Positions 20,800 to 29,131 are shown, counted from the first letter of the stretch. The stretch is DNA of 33,781 nucleotides from an uncultured beta proteobacterium (GCA_903822435.1 CAIJPE010000092.1:1-33781), one strand, 5' to 3'. Program-made: numbers and translations. The notes: a model not told the origin generated them from the letters alone.

Positions 20800-23142
20800 T
20801 CAGGGCGTGCCCCAGGCTTCGATCTCGGTGATGCGGCTGTAACCACCCAGGGAGGCGTTGACCACCACGCGTACTGCGTTGGTGCTCAGCGCCGGAAAGC
20901 TGATCCGCCGCCACACCTTGTTGTTGCCGGTGATGCTTCCGCCGGGAACCGTGACCCAGGCCGAACCGTTCCACGCCTGCACGTCATAGGCGGTGACGCC
21001 CCACGTGGTGAAGGTCATCGTTTCGGTCGGTTCCAGGGGATTCGGGTAGTTGTCCTGCAGCGTGAAGACATCGATCTCGGTGATCGACTTGGTCGCGCTG
21101 AAGTTCACCTGCACCGAGTCTGGCCACGCCCCGTAGGTGGCGTCGTTCCAGCCACCGCCGGCGCCCCAGTTGCGCCCACGGCGGTCCCCGTCGTTCACGG
21201 CATTGACCGGGTAGGCGGCCGAGTAGCTGCCCGAGGCCGTTGCCACGCCGCCATTGGCCTGTGCGGCGACGTTCACCGAGGTGTCGGGCGTCGCATAGGC
21301 CTCGAGCTCGGTGATGCGGCTGTAACCACCGAGGCTGGCCAGCACGAGCACGCGCAGCTTGCTGGTTGACAGAGCCGGGAAGGTGAAGCGCCGCCACACC
21401 TTGTTGTTGCCGGTGACGCTGCCGCCGGTCACCGTCACCCAGGCCGTACCGTTCCAGGCCTGGACTTCGAAATCCGTGATCCCGTATTGCGTGAAGGTCA
21501 ACGCCGCGGTCGGCGTCGTCGGGTTGTTGTAGTCGTCCTGAACGGTGTAGACGTCGACTTCGGACACGGTCTGCACGCTGGCGAAGTCGACCTGCAGCCA
21601 ATCGGGATAGGTGCCCAGGGTGGCATCGTTCCAGCCGCCGCCGGCGGCCCAGTTGCTGCCGCTGCGCTCGCCGTCGTTGGCGCCGCTGGTCGGGTAGTTG
21701 GCGCTGTAGGTGCTGGAGGCCGTCAGCACCGCCCCGTTCGAGGCCAGCGCCAGGTTGACGCGCGGCGCCGGCGGCGGCGGGGTCGGCGCGACGGCCAGCA
21801 GAGCGGCCGCGGCATCGACGATGCCAGCACCGCAGCGAGCCGGGGTGCAGTCGTCGCCGGTGCCTGTGGGGAAGGTGCGCGCGCTTGACTGCAGCGCGGC
21901 CGTGACCTGCGCCGGAGTCAGCGCCGGGTTGGCAGACAGCATCAGCGACACGGTACCCGAGACATGGGGGGTGGCCATGCTGGTGCCCTGGTACAGGGCG
22001 TAGCTATCGGCCCCCGGTGTCGTCAACCCGGCGTTCAGCGTCGACAGGATGTAGTTGCCGTTGCCGCCGCCCGGGGCGGCGATCGTCACGCTGGGGCCGA
22101 AGTTGCTGTAGGGCGCGCGGCCACCGTTGCGCGTGGTCGCGGCAACCGAGATCACGCCGGTGCAGTTGGCCGGCGTGGAACCGGATGCATTGGCGTTGTC
22201 GTTGCCGGCCGCCACCACGACCACGGCGCCACGGGCCACGACATCGTTGATGGCGTTCTGAAACGTCGTGCCGCAAACGCCCGTGCCGCCCAGGCTGAGG
22301 TTGAGCACCCGCGCTGGCGTGGTGTTGGTCGGCACGCCGGCCACCGTGATGCCCGCGGCCCAGCGCATGGCGTCGACGATGTCGGAGGTATAGCCGCCGC
22401 ACCGGCCCAGCACGCGTATGGGCTGAATCTTGGAAACCCAGTTGATCCCCGCCACGCCGATGCCATTGTCGGTGGCCGCGCCGATGGTGCCGGCCACGTG
22501 CGTGCCGTGCCAGGAACTGTTGTTGCCGTTGCAGCCGAAGTCCCCGACATCGTGCGGGTCGGGGTCGCGCCCGTTGCCGTCTTGGGCGACGGTCAGGTCG
22601 GTGATGAAGTCGTAGCCTGCCACGAAGCGGCCGGCCAGGTCGATGTGGTCGAGGTAGCCGGTGTCGATGACCGCCACCGTGATCGCGGCGCTGCCGACCG
22701 TCAGGTCCCAGGCTGCGGGCAGGTTGATACCGCCGGCGGGTTCGAAGTAGTGCCACTGCTGCGGGTACAGGGTGTCGTTGGGCACGCGCAGCGGCACCAT
22801 GCGCAGGTCGATTTCGGCGGAGGCCACCGCGGGATCGGTGACCAGACGGCGCGCCACGGCCTCGGCCTCGCTGCGGGACATCAACCGCGGCAGCTGCAGC
22901 ACATGGGCGTTGCCCGACATGGCGCGCAGGCGCCGAAGCCCGGCACCGGTGGCGACGACAGATGCGCGGCCAGCCGAGTCGGCGCCGACCGGGTCGCGAA
23001 GCCGGATGATGATCCGGTCGGTCGACTCGGTGATGGCTGCGGCCGCCTTCGCGCCGGCTGACACCTCGGCGGGAGCACCGGCGTGCGCCGGCGCGCAGAC
23101 GAACGCAACGGCACAGGCCGCGGTCAAGAGAATCTTTTTCAT
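20800..23142 (-). CDS. Secreted subtilisin-like serine protease (S8) with two C-terminal discoidin-type domains
   Basis: A 780-residue secreted protease. A signal peptide (residues 1-21, KKILLTAACAVAF core, ending APAHA) and a propeptide-like region (about 22-120) precede the S8 catalytic domain. The triad is D160 (AVIDTGY), H212 (HGTHVAGT) and S388 (GTSMATPHVSG), with oxyanion Asn N314 (AAGNDN); all are intact. A proline linker (PTPPPPAP, about 453-460) leads to two carbohydrate-binding-like F5/8 type C domains, residues 462-622 and 623-780, aligned without gaps and about 60 percent identical by hand count. ATG 23142 was chosen because it starts the signal peptide. Function beyond extracellular proteolysis is inference; the discoidin repeats suggest attachment to a polysaccharide or cell surface. 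No recognised secretion partner is adjacent. Confidence 0.93.
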   Translation of the reverse strand: MKKILLTAACAVAFVCAPAHAGAPAEVSAGAKAAAAITESTDRIIIRLRDPVGADSAGRASVVATGAGLRRLRAMSGNAHVLQLPRLMSRSEAEAVARRLVTDPAVASAEIDLRMVPLRVPNDTLYPQQWHYFEPAGGINLPAAWDLTVGSAAITVAVIDTGYLDHIDLAGRFVAGYDFITDLTVAQDGNGRDPDPHDVGDFGCNGNNSSWHGTHVAGTIGAATDNGIGVAGINWVSKIQPIRVLGRCGGYTSDIVDAMRWAAGITVAGVPTNTTPARVLNLSLGGTGVCGTTFQNAINDVVARGAVVVVAAGNDNANASGSTPANCTGVISVAATTRNGGRAPYSNFGPSVTIAAPGGGNGNYILSTLNAGLTTPGADSYALYQGTSMATPHVSGTVSLMLSANPALTPAQVTAALQSSARTFPTGTGDDCTPARCGAGIVDAAAALLAVAPTPPPPAPRVNLALASNGAVLTASSTYSANYPTSGANDGERSGSNWAAGGGWNDATLGTYPDWLQVDFASVQTVSEVDVYTVQDDYNNPTTPTAALTFTQYGITDFEVQAWNGTAWVTVTGGSVTGNNKVWRRFTFPALSTSKLRVLVLASLGGYSRITELEAYATPDTSVNVAAQANGGVATASGSYSAAYPVNAVNDGDRRGRNWGAGGGWNDATYGAWPDSVQVNFSATKSITEIDVFTLQDNYPNPLEPTETMTFTTWGVTAYDVQAWNGSAWVTVPGGSITGNNKVWRRISFPALSTNAVRVVVNASLGGYSRITEIEAWGTP
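20803..21759 (-). repeat. Tandem duplication encoding two discoidin-type domains
   Basis: Two roughly 474-base units (21759-21277 and 21276-20803, the first with a short linker) encode domains of 158 aligned residues with about 99 identities by hand count. Stretches such as GGGWNDAT, VQAWNG, TGNNKVWRR and ASLGGYSRITE are shared. This indicates an old internal duplication in the protease gene. Confidence 0.85.
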
Positions 23143-23446
23143 GGGCAGCCTGGACGAGCGGAATGGCGACGGAGGATTATCGATCCGGCCGAAGCCGCCC
23201 AGGGCCGACCGCTGCCAGGTCAAGTTAGGGGGCCTGCCCAAGGGCTGGAAGGCACCGGCGCCGTGGACGGGGTCGTCCCTGGCCGTCCAGGCGCCGTGCT
23301 GGCCGCCAGCTGACAGCCAGGTCCCGAGCGCCCGGGTGTGCGGCCGGGCGCGCGGGTTTCCCCCTTCATGGATAACCCGTTGCCTTTGGCCAGTGGACGC
23401 GTTAACCGGGTATCGGCCCGGTCTGCCGCTGCGACAGAATCGGACG
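23143..23446. other. 304-base divergent intergenic region between protease and symporter genes
   Basis: This gap should hold the promoters of both the protease (minus) and the symporter unit (plus). I see no convincing -35/-10 pair on either strand. Two hairpins are present: an 8-bp stem at 23328-23351 (GCGCCCGG/CCGGGCGC) and a 6-bp stem at 23405-23422 (ACCGGG/CCCGGT) ending 24 bases before the DUF4212 start. No gene is evident; longer open frames here are extensions of the flanking genes or shadows. Confidence 0.5.
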
Positions 23447-23716
23447 ATGGAGGACGCTCGGCATCGACGGTTCTGGCGCCACACGCTGTGGTTGACGGCG
23501 GTGCTGTTGGCGTTGTGGCTGGTGGTATGCCTGGCGCTGCCTTGGTTCGCACGCCAGCTCGATGGGTTGCACGGCTTCGATTTCCCCCTGGGCTACTGGC
23601 TGGTGGCCGAGGGCGCTCTGGTCCTGTTCGTCCTCATCGTGGTGGCCTATGCCTGGGCCATGGAGCGGCTGGAAGCCCGCTGGCGTGCCACCGAGCCGCC
23701 AGGCGCTGCGCCGTGA
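23447..23716 (+). CDS. DUF4212 small membrane subunit of a sodium:solute symporter
   Basis: An 89-residue protein with two membrane segments (about residues 13-35 and 48-70), matching the DUF4212 family usually encoded directly before a VC_2705-type sodium:solute symporter. The motif RFWRHTLWLTAVLLALWLVV and the FDFPLGYWLVAEGALVLFV segment are typical. ATG 23447 is the first start giving the family N-terminus; the ribosome-binding site is weak (GGA). Its stop overlaps the symporter GTG by 4 bases, supporting a two-component transporter. The exact role of the small subunit is not established. Confidence 0.88.
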   Translation: MEDARHRRFWRHTLWLTAVLLALWLVVCLALPWFARQLDGLHGFDFPLGYWLVAEGALVLFVLIVVAYAWAMERLEARWRATEPPGAAP

Positions 23717-25809
23717 GCGCGGCAGGCCCTGGCCCCTGCGGGAACGCGCTGCTTGCGCGGCGCTATGCGCTGTTCCTGTTTTGCTTCGGCTTGCTGATCG
23801 CGGGCATGGCGCTCGCCGAACGCGTGGGCCTGCCGCGAAGCTGGATCGGTGCCACCTTCCTGGTCGTGACCGTGGCGATGTACGCCGGCATCGGCTTCCT
23901 GTGTCGCACTTCCAGCGAGGCCGAGTACTTCGTGGCGGGCCGCCGCGTGCCGGCCATGTACAACGGGTTGGCGACGGCGGCCGACTGGATGTCGGCCGCA
24001 TCGTTCATCGGTACGGCCGGCGTGCTGTACCTGCACGGCTTCGCGGGGCTGGCCTACATCCTGGGCTGGACGGGCGGTTACTGCCTCCTGGCGCTGCTGC
24101 TGGCACCCTACCTGCGGCGCTTCGGCGGCTACACCATCCCCGATTTCCTGGGCGCCCGCTACGGCGGCGTGCTGCCGCAACTGATCGGTGCCGCCGCGGC
24201 CGTGGGGGTGTCCTTCGTGTACGTGGTGGTGCAGATCTACGGCGTGGGGCTCATCACCTCGCACCTGACCGGATTCGGCTTCGAGCTGGGGATCTTCGTC
24301 GGGCTGGGCGGCGTGCTGGTGTGCTCGTTCCTGGGCGGCATGCGGGCGGTGACCTGGACGCAGGTGGCGCAGTATCTGGTGCTGATCGTGGCCTACCTGG
24401 TGCCTCTCACCTGGCTGTCGATCCAGCAGACCGGCAACCCGCTGCCGATCGTCTCGTACGGCACGCAGCTGGTGAAGGTGGCCGAGCGGGAACGTGAACT
24501 GGCGCAGGACCCTGCCGAGATCCAGGTGATGGCCCGGCTGCGCGAGAAGGCGGCGGACGCCGAGCGCAAGCTGCAGGATCTTCGGGGCGCGATGCTGCTG
24601 GACGAAGGCCTGCAGCGGCAGCGCATCGCCATGCTGCGTGCCGACAACGCGCCGCTGGCCAAGATCCAGCGGGCTGAACGCGACTACGCCCAGCGCCCAC
24701 GCACCGAAGCGCAGGCCCGCCAGCTCTATCAGCGCGAGCACGACATGGCGATCTCGCACGCCCAGCCGCTGGCGGGTATGCCGCCGCAAACCCTTCCCTT
24801 TGCCTCCGGCGACCCGGCCGGCGACCCCGATGCCCGCCAGCGTTTCGGCTCAGCCCGGCTGAACTTCATCGCCCTGATGCTGTGCCTGATGATGGGCACG
24901 GCCGGGCTGCCGCATGTGCTCACGCGCTACTACACCACCACTTCTGCCTCGGAGGCGCGCCGATCGGTGGCTTGGTCGCTGCTCTTCATCACGCTGCTGT
25001 ACCTGGCGGCCCCGGCTCTGGCGGTGCTGGTGAAGTTCGAGGTGCTGCAGCACGTCATCGGCCTGCCCATCGACGCGTTGCCGGCCTGGATCAACCGATG
25101 GGCCCGGCTGGACCCGGCCCTGGTCTCGGTACGCGACGTCAACGGCGACGGCATCCTGCAGCTGGGTGAGCTCTTCATCGGCGGCGACGTCATCGTGCTG
25201 GCTGCCCCCGAGATCGGCGGGTTGCCGTATTGGGTCACTTGCCTGGTGGCCGCCGGCGGTCTGGCCGCGGCCCTGTCCACCGCCGACGGGCTGCTGCTGA
25301 CCATCGCCAACGCGCTGTCGCACGACATCTACTTCAGGGTGCTGCAGCCCGGCGCCTCGATGGCGACGCGGGTGGTGGCTTCCAAGGTGTTGGTGATGGG
25401 GGTCGCCCTGCTCGCCGCGCTGACGGCGGCCCTGAAATCCACCGATATCCTGCAGTTCGTCGCGGCGGCGTTTTCGCTGGCGGCGGCGGCCTTCTTCCCA
25501 GCGCTGGTGCTGGGCATCTTCTGGCGGCGGGCCAATGGCGCCGGCGCGGTGGCGGGCATGCTCACGGGGCTCGGCGTGACGGCCTGGTACATGGCCACCA
25601 ACGTGCCCTTGCTGCGCGGTTGGCTGGGCGTGGCCCGCCCGCTGGCGGACTGCCAGTGGTGGGGCATCGACCCGATCGCTTCCGGGGTATACGGCGTGCC
25701 CGCGGGGGTGCTGGCCACCGTCGTGGCCAGTCTGCTGACCCAGCCACCCGGGGCAGAGCAGCTGGCGTTGGTGGACCGCATGCGGTTTCCTGCCCGCGGC
25801 GAGACCTGA
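23713..25809 (+). CDS. Sodium:solute symporter, VC_2705 type, with coiled-coil insert and EF-hand-like loop
   Basis: A 698-residue inner-membrane transporter of the SSS family, in the branch that includes acetate/pyruvate-type permeases paired with DUF4212. The N-terminal helices carry SEAEYFVAGRRVPAMYNGLA and ADWMSAASFIGTAG, and later helices LAAALSTADGLLLTIANALS, all family signatures. Compared with shorter SSS proteins it has a charged, coiled-coil-like insert at about residues 257-380 rich in Arg, Glu, Ala and Gln. Residues 475-486 (DVNGDGILQLGE) match an EF-hand calcium loop (D, N, D, G, L, E at positions 1, 3, 5, 6, 8, 12). Start GTG 23713 overlaps the small subunit gene. The substrate is not determinable; a short carboxylate is the likeliest guess. 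Confidence 0.9.
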   Translation: MSAAGPGPCGNALLARRYALFLFCFGLLIAGMALAERVGLPRSWIGATFLVVTVAMYAGIGFLCRTSSEAEYFVAGRRVPAMYNGLATAADWMSAASFIGTAGVLYLHGFAGLAYILGWTGGYCLLALLLAPYLRRFGGYTIPDFLGARYGGVLPQLIGAAAAVGVSFVYVVVQIYGVGLITSHLTGFGFELGIFVGLGGVLVCSFLGGMRAVTWTQVAQYLVLIVAYLVPLTWLSIQQTGNPLPIVSYGTQLVKVAERERELAQDPAEIQVMARLREKAADAERKLQDLRGAMLLDEGLQRQRIAMLRADNAPLAKIQRAERDYAQRPRTEAQARQLYQREHDMAISHAQPLAGMPPQTLPFASGDPAGDPDARQRFGSARLNFIALMLCLMMGTAGLPHVLTRYYTTTSASEARRSVAWSLLFITLLYLAAPALAVLVKFEVLQHVIGLPIDALPAWINRWARLDPALVSVRDVNGDGILQLGELFIGGDVIVLAAPEIGGLPYWVTCLVAAGGLAAALSTADGLLLTIANALSHDIYFRVLQPGASMATRVVASKVLVMGVALLAALTAALKSTDILQFVAAAFSLAAAAFFPALVLGIFWRRANGAGAVAGMLTGLGVTAWYMATNVPLLRGWLGVARPLADCQWWGIDPIASGVYGVPAGVLATVVASLLTQPPGAEQLALVDRMRFPARGET

Positions 25810-25839
25810 GCACGCCGGCTCGATACGGTCCTTGGCACC

Positions 25840-25848
25840 TGCTATACT
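25840..25848 (+). promoter_or_regulatory. Extended -10 promoter for rpsF operon
   Basis: TGCTATACT contains a TG dinucleotide one base before TATACT, which matches the sigma-70 -10 consensus at five of six bases. It lies 105 bases before rpsF. No good -35 hexamer is seen 16-18 bases upstream, as is usual for extended -10 promoters. Confidence 0.6.
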
Positions 25849-25886
25849 CGTCGGCTTTCCTTGCTGCACCCACTGGACGCAATCCG

Positions 25887-25933
25887 GGGCAGCTAAGTGC
25901 CCATTCATCCTGCTGCCAGCAGGAACGGGGCAC
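25887..25933 (+). promoter_or_regulatory. rpsF leader with two competing hairpins (candidate S6:S18 or attenuator element)
   Basis: The segment TGCCC (25898-25902) can pair with GGGCA upstream (25887-25891, 6-base loop) or with GGGCA downstream (25928-25932, within a 6-bp stem GTGCCC/GGGCAC). The second fold encloses a perfect inner stem CCTGCT/AGCAGG (25909-25914, 25918-25923) with a 3-base loop. The structure ends 10 bases before the AGGAG of rpsF. Leaders upstream of rpsF that bind the S6:S18 complex are known in many bacteria and contain a CCG; one CCG lies at 25884-25886, but I cannot confirm this is that motif. Confidence 0.5.
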
Positions 25934-25953
25934 GCAATCCACAAGGAGTGTTC

Positions 25954-26316
25954 ATGCGTCACTACGAAATCGTTCTGCTGATCCATCCGGATCAAAGCGA
26001 ACAGGTCCCGGCCATGCTGGAGCGCTACAAGGCCCTGGTGGTCGCTGGCGGCGGCAAGGTGCATCGCGTCGAGGACTGGGGCCGGCGCCAGCTGGCCTAC
26101 ATGATCCAGAAGCTCGTGAAGGCGCACTACCTGTGCCTGAACATCGAGTGCGGGATCGAGACCCTCACCGAGATCGAGACCGGCTTCCGCTTCAACGACG
26201 CCGTGCTGCGCCACATGACCGTGGCCAAGGCCAAGGCCGAGACGGCACCGTCGATCATGATGCGCGCCGTCGAGCGCGAAGAGGCCCGCAAGGAGCGCCA
26301 GGAGGCCACGGCCTGA
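25954..26316 (+). CDS. rpsF: 30S ribosomal protein S6
   Basis: A 120-residue S6 protein, which pairs with S18 on the 30S platform. The start [20 protein letters not shown] and the [23 protein letters not shown] segment are diagnostic. The C-terminal tail is charged ([12 protein letters not shown]), as is common for the family. ATG 25954 has AAGGAG 5 bases upstream; an in-frame upstream ATG at 25897 lies inside the structured leader and is rejected. It is the first gene of the rpsF-priB-rpsR-rplI operon. Confidence 0.97.
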   Translation: MRHYEIVLLIHPDQSEQVPAMLERYKALVVAGGGKVHRVEDWGRRQLAYMIQKLVKAHYLCLNIECGIETLTEIETGFRFNDAVLRHMTVAKAKAETAPSIMMRAVEREEARKERQEATA

Positions 26317-26360
26317 CGTCAGCTGCTGCGGCAGCCGAGCCTGCACCCAGTTGGGCCGCG

Positions 26361-26651
26361 ATGAACCGATGGGTTCTGACGGCCACGCTGGCCCAGCGGG
26401 CAGCGGTGCGATACACCCCAGCCGGCCTGCCGGCCCTGGATTTGAGCCTTCAGCACGAATCCGAGGTCAGCGAAGACGGCACCACGCGCAAGGTCTCCAT
26501 GGAGATCAAGGCGGTGGCCATCGGGGCGATCACGCAACCGCTGCTGGCCCAGGTCCTCGGCGCTGCCAGTGTCTATGTCGGTTTCGTCGCACCCAGTCGC
26601 AACAAGCGCGGACTTCTGTTCCATATCACGTCGGTCGAGCCCCTGGCCTGA
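26361..26651 (+). CDS. priB: Primosomal replication protein N (PriB)
   Basis: A 96-residue single-domain OB-fold protein that helps PriA restart stalled replication forks by binding single-stranded DNA. The sequence NRWVLTATLAQRAAVRYTP and the LDLSLQHESEV strand are typical of the betaproteobacterial form. ATG 26361 lies 44 bases after rpsF, without a clear ribosome-binding site. Its location between rpsF and rpsR is the conserved gamma/beta arrangement and is the main support for the name. Confidence 0.93.
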   Translation: MNRWVLTATLAQRAAVRYTPAGLPALDLSLQHESEVSEDGTTRKVSMEIKAVAIGAITQPLLAQVLGAASVYVGFVAPSRNKRGLLFHITSVEPLA

Positions 26652-26691
26652 CCACTGCCCATCCGGATAGATTCACTCGTAGGAGCTTCAT

Positions 26692-26982
26692 ATGCCCCCG
26701 CCCCGTGGTAAAGGTCGTTTTTCCAAAGACAAGCGCCCGAAGCGCAACAACCAGGCGCTGCTGTTCCGCCGCAAGCGCTTCTGCCGCTTCACCGTCGCCA
26801 AGGTCGAAGAGATCGACTACAAGGAAATCGACGTTTTGCGCGATTTCATCGGCGAGAACGGCAAGATCACGCCCGCCCGCCTGACCGGCACGCGCGCGTT
26901 CTACCAGCGCCAGCTGACCACCGCCATCAAGCGCGCGCGCTTCCTGGCGCTGCTGCCGTACTCCGATCAGCACAAGGTTTAA
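26692..26982 (+). CDS. rpsR: 30S ribosomal protein S18
   Basis: A 96-residue S18, the S6 partner on the 30S platform. The conserved [26 protein letters not shown] and [20 protein letters not shown] segments cover the whole domain. The protein is longer than the 75-residue E. coli form owing to a basic N-terminal extension ([20 protein letters not shown]), common in betaproteobacteria. ATG 26692 has AGGAG 6 bases upstream and is 40 bases after priB. Confidence 0.97.
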   Translation: MPPPRGKGRFSKDKRPKRNNQALLFRRKRFCRFTVAKVEEIDYKEIDVLRDFIGENGKITPARLTGTRAFYQRQLTTAIKRARFLALLPYSDQHKV

Positions 26983-26994
26983 AGAGACGCCACC

Positions 26995-27447
26995 ATGCAA
27001 GTCATTCTTCTGGACAAGGTGGGCAAGCTCGGCAGCCTGGGCGATGTCGTCAAGGTCAAAGAAGGCTATGCCCGCAACTTCCTGATCCCGTCCAAGCTGG
27101 CGCGCCGCGCCACGGAAGCCGCGATCAAGGAATTTGAAGGCCGCCGCGCTGAACTCGAGAAGGCCGCCTCGGCCAAGCTCGCTGCTGCGCAGGCCGTGGG
27201 CGAAAGCCTGGCCGGCAAGACCGTTCGCATCATGCAGAAGGCCGGCGTCGACGGTCGGCTGTTCGGTTCGGTCACCAACGCCGACGTGGCGGAGGCCCTG
27301 AGCAAGCTGGGTTCGCCCATCCTCAAGTCGCAGGTGCGCCTGCCCAACGGCCCGCTGAAGACCGTGGGCGAGCATCCGCTGCAGGTCGCCCCGCACACCG
27401 ACGTGGTGGTCGAGGTGACGGTGCACGTCGTCCCCCAGGTCGACTGA
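26995..27447 (+). CDS. rplI: 50S ribosomal protein L9
   Basis: A 150-residue L9 protein with its standard two-domain form. The N-terminal rRNA-binding domain ([20 protein letters not shown] and [13 protein letters not shown]) is joined by a long helix rich in Ala, Glu and Lys (about residues 41-75) to the C-terminal domain ([17 protein letters not shown]). ATG 26995 lies 12 bases after rpsR. It is the last gene of the operon, followed by two hairpins. Confidence 0.98.
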   Translation: MQVILLDKVGKLGSLGDVVKVKEGYARNFLIPSKLARRATEAAIKEFEGRRAELEKAASAKLAAAQAVGESLAGKTVRIMQKAGVDGRLFGSVTNADVAEALSKLGSPILKSQVRLPNGPLKTVGEHPLQVAPHTDVVVEVTVHVVPQVD

Positions 27448-27463
27448 AAACTCCCGGTCCAAC

Positions 27464-27517
27464 GGGCCCGCGCCAAGCGGGCCTGTCGTGTCCGAAGGCC
27501 GGCATCCGCCGGCCTTC
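27464..27517 (+). terminator. Tandem hairpin terminator after rplI
   Basis: The first hairpin pairs GGCCCGC (27465-27471) with GCGGGCC (27477-27483) and can add a G.U pair. The second is a perfect 10-bp stem GAAGGCCGGC/GCCGGCCTTC (27494-27503, 27508-27517) with a 4-base loop, followed by GTCGTTTGTG. The second has the look of an intrinsic terminator with a weak U-tract. Confidence 0.75.
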
Positions 27518-27641
27518 GTCGTTTGTGCGCCCCTGTGCGGACGATTCGTGTTCCGCTGCGGCTATCCCCTGACTTTCCCCTGTCGGTCCACAGGCTTGCC
27601 CACAGCTGTTTCGGGCCGGGGGGCATACGATCTCCATCCAC

Positions 27642-29033
27642 ATGAGCGCCATCCTCGACCCCCGCGACAGCGCCGCTTCGCACGACGCCGAAGTCTCTCG
27701 CCTGCGCGTGCCGCCCCATTCCGTCGAAGCCGAGCAGAGCGTGCTCGGCGGCCTGCTGCTGGACAACCTGGCCTGGGACCGCGCCGGCGACCTGCTGACC
27801 GACAGCGACTTCTACCGCCACGAGCACCGCCTGATCTATGCCGCCATCGGGGCGCTGGTGTCCGGCAGCAAGCCCGCCGACGTCATCACCGTCTACGAGC
27901 AGCTTCAGAGCCTGGGCAAGGCGCAGGACAGCGGCGGGCTGGCCTATCTCAACGCCCTGGCGCAGAGCGTGCCCAGCGCTGCCAACATGCGTCGCTACGC
28001 CGAGATCGTTCGTGAGCGCTCGATCCTGCGAAAGTTGATCGCGGCCAGCGACGACATCGCCACCAGCGCCTTCAACCCCGCCGGCCGTTCGGTCAGCACC
28101 GTGCTCGACGAGGCGGAAAGCAAGATCTTCCAGATCGGGGAAGAGGGCTCGCGGCAGAAGCAGGGCTTCCAGGGCATCGACAAGCTGGTGGTGTCGCTGA
28201 TCGACCGCGTGCAAGAGCTGCATGACAACGGGGCCGAAGAAGTGACCGGCGTGCGCACGGGCTTCTATGACCTCGACCGCATGACCGCCGGATTGCAGAA
28301 GGGCGACCTGATCGTCCTGGCCGCGCGGCCTTCCATGGGCAAGACGGCCTTTGCGCTGAACATCGCCGAGCACGTGGCCGTGCAGGAAGGGCTGCCGGTC
28401 CTGGTGTTCTCGATGGAAATGGGCGCCTCGCAGCTGGCCTTGCGCCTGGTCGGCTCGCTGGGCCGGATCAATCAGCAGAACCTGCGCACGGGCCGGCTGG
28501 ACAGCGGCGAGTGGGAACGCCTGACGGAGTCGGTGGAGCGGCTGAGCCGGGTGCAGCTCTACATCGACGAGACTGCCGCGCTCACGAGTTCAGAGTTGCG
28601 GGCGCGTGCCCGGCGCATGGCCCGGCAGTTCGGTGCGCTCGGGCTGATCGTGATCGATTACCTCCAGCTGATGAGCGGCTCCAGCGGCAGCGACGAGAAC
28701 CGCGCCACGGAGATCGGCGAGATCTCCCGCGGGCTGAAGGCGCTGGCCAAGGAACTGCAGTGCCCCGTGATCGCCCTGTCGCAGCTCAACCGGAGCGTGG
28801 AAACGCGCCAGGACAAGCGGCCGATGATGAGCGACCTGCGCGAGTCGGGCGCCATCGAGCAGGATGCGGACATCATCATGTTCATCTACCGCGACGACTA
28901 CTACAACAAGGACAGCAAGGAACCCGGCGTGTCCGAGATCGTCATCGGCAAGCAGCGCAACGGACCCGTTGGAACGGTGAAGCTCACCTTCCTCAAGCCG
29001 CTGACGCGCTTCGACAACCTGGCGGAGTACTGA
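27642..29033 (+). CDS. dnaB: Replicative DNA helicase DnaB
   Basis: A 463-residue hexameric helicase that unwinds DNA at the replication fork and recruits primase. The N-terminal helical domain (about residues 20-125, VPPHSVEAEQSVLGGLLLDN) is followed by a linker and the RecA-type motor. Walker A is ARPSMGKTAFAL with K234 and T235; Walker B is LIVIDYLQLM. The following segments SRGLKALAKELQCPVIALSQ and DKRPMMSDLRESGAIEQDAD are diagnostic. No intein interrupts it. The start ATG 27642 is 124 bases past the terminator; the ribosome-binding site is weak. It follows the rplI operon, a widespread order. Confidence 0.98.
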   Translation: MSAILDPRDSAASHDAEVSRLRVPPHSVEAEQSVLGGLLLDNLAWDRAGDLLTDSDFYRHEHRLIYAAIGALVSGSKPADVITVYEQLQSLGKAQDSGGLAYLNALAQSVPSAANMRRYAEIVRERSILRKLIAASDDIATSAFNPAGRSVSTVLDEAESKIFQIGEEGSRQKQGFQGIDKLVVSLIDRVQELHDNGAEEVTGVRTGFYDLDRMTAGLQKGDLIVLAARPSMGKTAFALNIAEHVAVQEGLPVLVFSMEMGASQLALRLVGSLGRINQQNLRTGRLDSGEWERLTESVERLSRVQLYIDETAALTSSELRARARRMARQFGALGLIVIDYLQLMSGSSGSDENRATEIGEISRGLKALAKELQCPVIALSQLNRSVETRQDKRPMMSDLRESGAIEQDADIIMFIYRDDYYNKDSKEPGVSEIVIGKQRNGPVGTVKLTFLKPLTRFDNLAEY

Positions 29034-29096
29034 CACCCCGCGAAGCGCCTAAGTTTGCTTGATCCGGTTGCGGGGAACGGCGCGAGTGGCAATGAG

Positions 29097-29125
29097 TTGT
29101 GCCACACAGCAAGACTGTATATATT
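29097..29125 (+). promoter_or_regulatory. Promoter of the radical SAM gene
   Basis: TTGTGC (29097-29102) and TATATT (29120-29125) are spaced by exactly 17 bases. The -10 matches consensus at five of six positions; the -35 only in TTG. The -10 lies inside the LexA box. Transcription would begin near 29132, the first base of the likely ATG. Confidence 0.55.
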
Positions 29126-29130
29126 CACAG
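29115..29130. promoter_or_regulatory. LexA (SOS) box
   Basis: CTGTATATATTCACAG is an exact CTGT-N8-ACAG site with an AT-rich centre, the LexA operator form used in E. coli and betaproteobacteria. It overlaps the -10 element and ends one base before the ATG at 29132, so bound LexA would block transcription of the radical SAM gene. Confidence 0.82.
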
Positions 29131-29131
29131 C

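Noticed and set aside
27518..27641. DnaA-box-like or origin sequence before dnaB (two CCACAG/CCCACAG repeats)
   Set aside because: The sequences do not match the TTATCCACA box and there is no AT-rich unwinding region.
27642..29033. Intein in DnaB
   Set aside because: The motor domain runs from Walker A to the C-terminus at normal length (463 residues) without insertion.
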